Below, piece after piece: positions 6,080-9,128 of a stretch of DNA of 9,128 nt. A program made the position numbers and the translations under genes. The notes under the pieces are model-generated. The model saw nothing but the letters and a program-made list of their open reading frames with translations. It made no database searches and was not told the DNA's origin. Positions within the stretch are counted from its first letter, which is position 1. The number at the start of each line of letters is the position of its first letter. Source of the DNA: Candidatus Methanophagales archaeon (GTDB lineage: Archaea; Halobacteriota; Syntropharchaeia; Alkanophagales; Methanospirareceae); NCBI GenBank assembly GCA_003601795.1, contig PIXU01000174.1, positions 1 to 9,128 on the forward strand, given 5' to 3'.

Positions 6080-6505
6080 ATGCCAAAAGAGGAAAATGAA
6101 ACCGTAAGAGAAGGTGAAGAGGACGTTGCCGTCGTCTTGATAGGGCACGGAAGCAAACTGCCGTATGGGAAAGAGGTAATGGAAGAGTTTGGAAGGCGAG
6201 TAGAAATGCGAGGGATATTCAAGGCTGTTCGGGTTGCGTTTATGCAGTTGAACTCGCCAAGCATTGAGGAGGCATTGAGAGAACTTGCCAAAGCAGGAAT
6301 GACGAATATAGTGGCACAACCCGTTTTTTTAGCAGACGGAGCACATACAACAGAGGACATCCCGGCGAAGCTAAAAGAATCTTTCGATGGTGCATGGGCG
6401 GAACTGGGGAAAGGCGTAAAGCTGACTTATGCAAAACCAATTGGCGTGGATGAACGAATTGTGGATATACTACTGGATCGCATAAAAGAAGCGACGAGAA
6501 AGTAA
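6080..6505 (+). CDS. cfbA: Sirohydrochlorin nickel/cobalt chelatase, CfbA/CbiX-S type
   Basis: Small single-domain class II chelatase of 141 residues that inserts Ni(II) into sirohydrochlorin in coenzyme F430 synthesis, or Co(II) in cobalamin synthesis. It is a homodimer in the cytoplasm. The two metal-binding histidines are visible: His23 in VLIGHGSKLPYGKEV (19-33) and His89 in VAQPVFLADGAHTTEDIP (78-95). AFMQLNSPSIEEAL (53-66) is the third family motif. A charged N-terminal extension of about 13 residues (MPKEENETVREGE) precedes the first strand. No internal start fits, so the ATG at 6080, with AGAGGGA 9 bases before it, is used. The gene is single and convergent with the tRNA-Leu. Other F430 genes (cfbB-E) are not in the window, so the nickel versus cobalt role rests on the presumed methanogen-type host. 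Confidence 0.88.
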   Translation: MPKEENETVREGEEDVAVVLIGHGSKLPYGKEVMEEFGRRVEMRGIFKAVRVAFMQLNSPSIEEALRELAKAGMTNIVAQPVFLADGAHTTEDIPAKLKESFDGAWAELGKGVKLTYAKPIGVDERIVDILLDRIKEATRK

Positions 6506-6527
6506 AATTCGCGTAAAACAAATTGTG

Positions 6528-6541
6528 TTCCACGGGTGGAA
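6528..6541. terminator. Hairpin between chelatase and tRNA-Leu
   Basis: TTCCAC-GG-GTGGAA is a perfect 6-base palindrome directly abutting the 3' end of the tRNA, which reads on the other strand. On the minus strand the hairpin is followed within 15 bases by TTTGTTTT, so it may end tRNA transcription or mark the 3' trailer for processing. On the plus strand no T-run follows. Confidence 0.4.
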
Positions 6542-6626
6542 TGCGGGGGGAGGGATTCGAACCCTCGTATCCCTGCGGAACAGGATCTTAAGTCCTGCGC
6601 CTTTGTCCATGCTCGGCTACCCCCGC
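6542..6626 (-). tRNA. tRNA-Leu (anticodon UAA)
   Basis: An 85-base cloverleaf on the minus strand. The acceptor stem is GCGGGGG with CCCCCGC and discriminator A. The D arm includes TAGCCGAGCATGGACAAAGG. The anticodon stem CAGGA/TCCTG encloses the loop CTTAAGA, giving anticodon TAA, which reads the UUA leucine codon. A long variable arm (about TTCCGCAGGGATAC) is typical of leucine tRNA. The T arm is GAGGG-TTCGAAT-CCCTC. CCA is not encoded, since TTC follows the discriminator. No intron is present. Confidence 0.96.
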
Positions 6627-6659
6627 TTTGCTATACTAACACGACAAGTAAAAGTTGAG

Positions 6660-6667
6660 TTTAAATA
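6660..6667. promoter_or_regulatory. Shared TATA element between tRNA-Leu and the PurP genes
   Basis: TTTAAATA lies in the 82-base gap between two divergent genes. Read rightward it is part of TTTAAATACC and would start transcription about 18 bases before the ATG at 6709. Read leftward, TATTTAAA would start it about 10 to 13 bases before the tRNA 5' end at 6626. Its symmetric TTTAAA core makes it a candidate for use in both directions. A second AT-rich stretch (ATTAATATTA, 6671-6680) also lies in the gap. Confidence 0.5.
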
Positions 6668-6708
6668 CCTATTAATATTATCCAGAATTATATGCAAAGG
6701 GTGAAAAA

Positions 6709-7836
6709 ATGATAGGTAGAAACGAGATAAAAGAAGTTCTGAACGGATATGAGCTTAACGAGGTGATTATAGGCGTTCTCGGGTCACATTCCGCACTGGA
6801 TATATGTCGAGGAGCGAAGGACATGGGCTTCAGAACGCTGGTGGTGTGCCAGAAGGGCAGGGAGAAGACTTATGACTACTACTATCGGACGGAAAATTCC
6901 TGCGGAATCGTGGACCAGACCATTGTGCTTGATAAATTTTCAGATATAACCGAAGAGAGCGTGCTGAGGCAGATGCGTGAGAATAACGTTATTTTCATCC
7001 CTCACCGCTCCTTTGAGGTCTATGTGGGTTTTGACCGTATCGAAGATGATTTTCTTCTGCCCTTATTCGGGTCGAGAAGTATGCTTCGGGCAGAGGAACG
7101 AGATGCTGAGAGGAACCAGTATTACCTGATGGAAAAAGGAGGAATTCCCTATCCCCAGATATACAAAAGCCCTGAGGAAATAGACCGCCTGGTTCTGGTT
7201 AAAGCACCGGAGGCCCAGCGGACCTACGAGCGCGCGTTCTTCTTCGCCTCTTCTCCCGCGGACTTCTACAAGAATTCAGAGCAGATGGTTCGTGATGGTA
7301 AAATAACGGAAGAAGGGCTGAAGAAAGCGGTCATCGAGGAGTTCGTTATGGGTGCGCAGTCTAACTTCAATTACTTCTACTCTATCTTAGATGAGCGGCT
7401 GGAACTGCTGGGGGTCGATACGCGGAGACAGACAAATCTGGATGGTATACTTCGACTTCCGGCATCACAGCAGTTAGAAGCCTTGAAGTACATAGACGTC
7501 AAAGCCATCGAAGCGGGGCATATCGCATGCACGGTAAAGGAATCATTTTTAGAGCAGATATTCGAGCTTGGGGAGAAATTTGTCACCGTTGCTAAGGAAG
7601 AGTATCCGCCGGGAATTATAGGTCCCTTTGCATTGCAGTCCACGTTCATTCCCGGGCCCCCAAAAGAAAAAGCCGTAGTTTTTGACATCTCCATGCGAGT
7701 GCAGGGCTCTCCCGGGACACGTTTTACGCCATATTCGGGATACCTCTACGAGGAGTCGCTTTCGGTAGGGAAGAGGGTGGCTATGGAGATAAAGAAAGCT
7801 ATTCAACTGAACAGAATGGAAGAGACGGTTACATAA
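6709..7836 (+). CDS. PurP family paralogue (FAICAR synthetase-like) with altered ATP-grasp loop
   Basis: A 375-residue member of the PurP family, whose characterised members join formate to AICAR with ATP to make FAICAR in archaeal purine synthesis. The fold markers are present: VLGSHSALDICRGAKDMGF (23-41), IPHRSFEVY (97-105), LPLFGSRSMLRAEERD (117-132), VIEEFVMGAQSNFNYFYS (208-225) and LELLGVDTRRQTNLDGI (231-247). The glycine-rich nucleotide loop seen in the next gene (FPGAKGGKGYF) is replaced here by APEAQRTYERAFF (166-178). The C-terminal motif also differs: FDISMRVQGSPGTRFTPYSGYLYEE, against FEISARIVAGTNLYINGSPYS. GGGTGA lies 4 bases before the ATG. It is followed after 10 bases by the canonical copy. 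It may be a partner subunit or catalyse another amide-forming step. Family membership is firm; activity is uncertain. Confidence 0.85.
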   Translation: MIGRNEIKEVLNGYELNEVIIGVLGSHSALDICRGAKDMGFRTLVVCQKGREKTYDYYYRTENSCGIVDQTIVLDKFSDITEESVLRQMRENNVIFIPHRSFEVYVGFDRIEDDFLLPLFGSRSMLRAEERDAERNQYYLMEKGGIPYPQIYKSPEEIDRLVLVKAPEAQRTYERAFFFASSPADFYKNSEQMVRDGKITEEGLKKAVIEEFVMGAQSNFNYFYSILDERLELLGVDTRRQTNLDGILRLPASQQLEALKYIDVKAIEAGHIACTVKESFLEQIFELGEKFVTVAKEEYPPGIIGPFALQSTFIPGPPKEKAVVFDISMRVQGSPGTRFTPYSGYLYEESLSVGKRVAMEIKKAIQLNRMEETVT

Positions 7837-7846
7837 AATGAAATAA

Positions 7847-8911
7847 ATGATACGTAAAAGAGAAATTCATCTCATTTTGGACGGCTATGCCAGGGATGGG
7901 ATAACCATTGCCACCATGGGAAGTCATACGGCACTCCAGATACTTAAAGGAGCACGGGATGAGGGGTTCAAAAGTCTGGTGATATGTAAAAGAGGCACTG
8001 AAGAGGTCTATCAGCAGTTCGGAGTGGCTGATGAGCTCCTAATTATTGAAAATTACGAACAATTCATGGAGAAGAAGTTCCTGGAGAAACTGATAGAAAG
8101 AAACGTCATCCTTATCCCACACGGTTCCTTTGTGGAATACCTTTCGCCAAAACGGATTGAGAATGAACTCTTGGTCCCCATGCTCGGGAACAGAATGGTC
8201 TTAGAGTGGGAATCGGACCGTGAAAAGGAGCGGGAATGGATGGAACACGCCGACCTAAGGCTGCCTAAGGAATTCAAAGACCCCGAAGATATAGATAGAT
8301 TGGTCATGGTAAAATTTCCGGGTGCTAAGGGAGGGAAGGGCTATTTTCTCGCGGGCAATCCTGAAGAGTTTGAGCGAAAGCTAAAAAAATCGGGGCTGAG
8401 AGATAAGGATAGATTTACCATCCAGGAGTTTGTAATAGGAACCCGGTTTTATCCCCACTATTTCTATTCACCGCTGAAAAACCGACTGGAGCTTCTCAGC
8501 ATGGACATCCGCTATGAATCCAACGTCGATGGACTCTCAAGGCTACCTCACGTTTCACAGGATGGCACTCCAGAACCTTCCTTTGTAGTTACAGGAAATA
8601 TTCCGGTGGTAGCGAGGGAGTCACTCCTAAACCCGATCCTGAAGATGGGTCAGAGCGTAGTCAAGGCATCCCAGGAGCTGTTCAGCCCGGGTCTGATAGG
8701 ACCCTTCTGTATAGAAACCATCTGCACCGAGGATCTGGAATTTGTAGTTTTCGAAATCTCTGCCAGAATTGTTGCAGGTACCAATCTCTACATTAATGGT
8801 TCTCCCTACTCTCAGCTACTCTACCAGGAGCCAATGAGCACCGGTAGGCGAATATCAAGAGAGATAAAAGACGCACGGAGGGAAGATTCGCTTGATAGCG
8901 TTATATATTGA
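7847..8911 (+). CDS. purP: FAICAR synthetase, formate-AICAR ligase (PurP)
   Basis: Cytoplasmic enzyme of 354 residues, close to the length of the characterised archaeal PurP. It formylates AICAR with formate and ATP, the penultimate step of IMP synthesis, and replaces the folate-dependent PurH reaction. Conserved blocks are MGSHTALQILKGARDEGF (24-41), IPHGSFVEYL (90-99), VPMLGNRMVLEWESDR (110-125), the ATP-grasp loop VKFPGAKGGKGYFLA (155-169), FVIGTRFYPHYFYSPLKNRL (195-214), MDIRYESNVDGLSRLP (219-234), TGNIPVVARESLL (249-261), GLIGPFCIE (282-290) and FEISARIVAGTN (302-313). All expected binding segments look intact. It starts 10 bases after the paralogue, separated by a tiny ATG-AAA-TAA frame. 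It has little ribosome binding site of its own, so it is probably co-translated with the upstream gene. Confidence 0.93.
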   Translation: MIRKREIHLILDGYARDGITIATMGSHTALQILKGARDEGFKSLVICKRGTEEVYQQFGVADELLIIENYEQFMEKKFLEKLIERNVILIPHGSFVEYLSPKRIENELLVPMLGNRMVLEWESDREKEREWMEHADLRLPKEFKDPEDIDRLVMVKFPGAKGGKGYFLAGNPEEFERKLKKSGLRDKDRFTIQEFVIGTRFYPHYFYSPLKNRLELLSMDIRYESNVDGLSRLPHVSQDGTPEPSFVVTGNIPVVARESLLNPILKMGQSVVKASQELFSPGLIGPFCIETICTEDLEFVVFEISARIVAGTNLYINGSPYSQLLYQEPMSTGRRISREIKDARREDSLDSVIY

Positions 8912-8954
8912 AGGTTGGTGGTGATTATTATTGGTTATTTTCCACATGGAAGTA

Positions 8955-8998
8955 GGACACTTTTATAGGTAAAGGAAGCATATGTAAAAGAAGTGTCC
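8955..8998. repeat. Inverted repeat GGACACTT / AAGTGTCC before the transposase-like gene
   Basis: A perfect 8-base inverted repeat (8955-8962 with 8991-8998) with a 28-base spacer. An outer TTTTA/TAAAAG similarity continues the pairing with one offset. The right arm ends 3 bases before the ATG of the next gene. It could be the end or subterminal repeat of an insertion sequence, or an operator that represses its transposase. The other end of the element is outside the window, so this cannot be decided. Confidence 0.45.
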
Positions 8999-9001
8999 GA
9001 A

Positions 9002-9128
9002 ATGAAAAAAGAATTGATAATCCTAAAACATAAGAAAGCAAAAGAACTGCACGAGAAAGGCTGGAGTAACCGTAAAATAGCCAAGTATTTACTGGCAAGC
9101 AAAGACAGTGTAGGTAAATGGGTGCAGA
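9002..9128 (+). CDS. Helix-turn-helix protein, probable transposase N-terminus (partial)
   Basis: The first 42 residues are visible, open to the right edge. They are rich in Lys and read MKKELIILKHKKAKELHEKG then WSNRKIAKYLLASKDSVGKW. The segment from about residue 20 (GWSNRKIAKYLLASKDSVGKWV) is a helix-turn-helix of the kind found at the start of DDE transposases (compare G-x-S-x-R-x-I-A-x-x-L-x-x-S-x-x-x-V-x-x-W). A GTG at 8993 in the same frame is an alternative start, and neither has a strong ribosome binding site. It is preceded by the GGACACTT inverted repeat. The catalytic domain is outside the window, so the family cannot be named. A different sequence from the left-edge protein indicates a different element. 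Confidence 0.6.
   Translation, partial: MKKELIILKHKKAKELHEKGWSNRKIAKYLLASKDSVGKWVQ

Noticed and set aside
6008..6360. Leftward open frames opposite the chelatase gene
   Set aside because: They overlap a clear CfbA gene and show no conserved motif. They follow from codon structure of the sense gene.
7838..7846. ATG-AAA-TAA micro-frame between the two PurP-family genes
   Set aside because: Too short to mean anything by itself in AT-rich sequence. It may help ribosomes reinitiate but there is no evidence.

Overview
The window most likely comes from a methanogen-related euryarchaeon (a methanogen, an ANME lineage or a relative). Four things point this way. AT-rich TATA boxes sit about 40 to 80 bases before genes, instead of bacterial -35/-10 pairs. 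There is a PurP-type purine synthesis gene pair, which is an archaeal hallmark. There is a CfbA-type chelatase, used for coenzyme F430 or cobalamin. The tRNA-Leu has no encoded CCA end. The exact lineage cannot be fixed from this sequence alone.

Layout. (1) Positions 1-181, minus strand: the start of a helix-turn-helix protein, probably a transposase, cut by the window edge. (2) 182-629: a 448-base gap with a GC-rich palindromic element and the promoter of the next operon. (3) 630-5219, plus strand: a tight five-gene run with a lipoprotein-like substrate-binding protein, a permease and an ATPase of the SsuABC/TauABC/NrtABC importer class, then a TauE/SafE-type exporter and a 12-helix MFS transporter. 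The first two genes overlap as ATGA and the permease and ATPase are 1 base apart. (4) 5289-5741: a stand-alone DsrE-like protein with its own promoter and an oligo-T terminator. (5) 5742-6079: a gap with a dispersed-type inverted repeat and a promoter. (6) 6080-6505: CfbA/CbiX-S chelatase. (7) 6542-6626, minus strand: tRNA-Leu(UAA). (8) 6709-8911: two tandem PurP-family genes. The downstream copy has the canonical ATP-grasp glycine loop and the upstream copy has lost it. (9) 9002 to the edge: the start of a second helix-turn-helix, transposase-like protein, with an inverted repeat just before it.

How the genes fit together. The first block imports a small anion-like organic solute (sulfonate, taurine or similar is the best guess from family) and carries an exporter often paired with sulfonate breakdown to sulfite. 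The DsrE-like sulfur-handling protein next door fits a sulfur theme, but no catabolic enzyme is present, so the substrate is open. CfbA and the PurP pair are housekeeping cofactor and purine genes. They are separated from the transport block by repeats, and transposase-like genes lie at both edges.

The least explained items are the PurP paralogue without its nucleotide-binding glycine loop, the symmetric TATA element between the divergent tRNA-Leu and PurP genes, and the two structured intergenic repeats. I saw no CRISPR array, origin, riboswitch of a known class or clear novel defence system.
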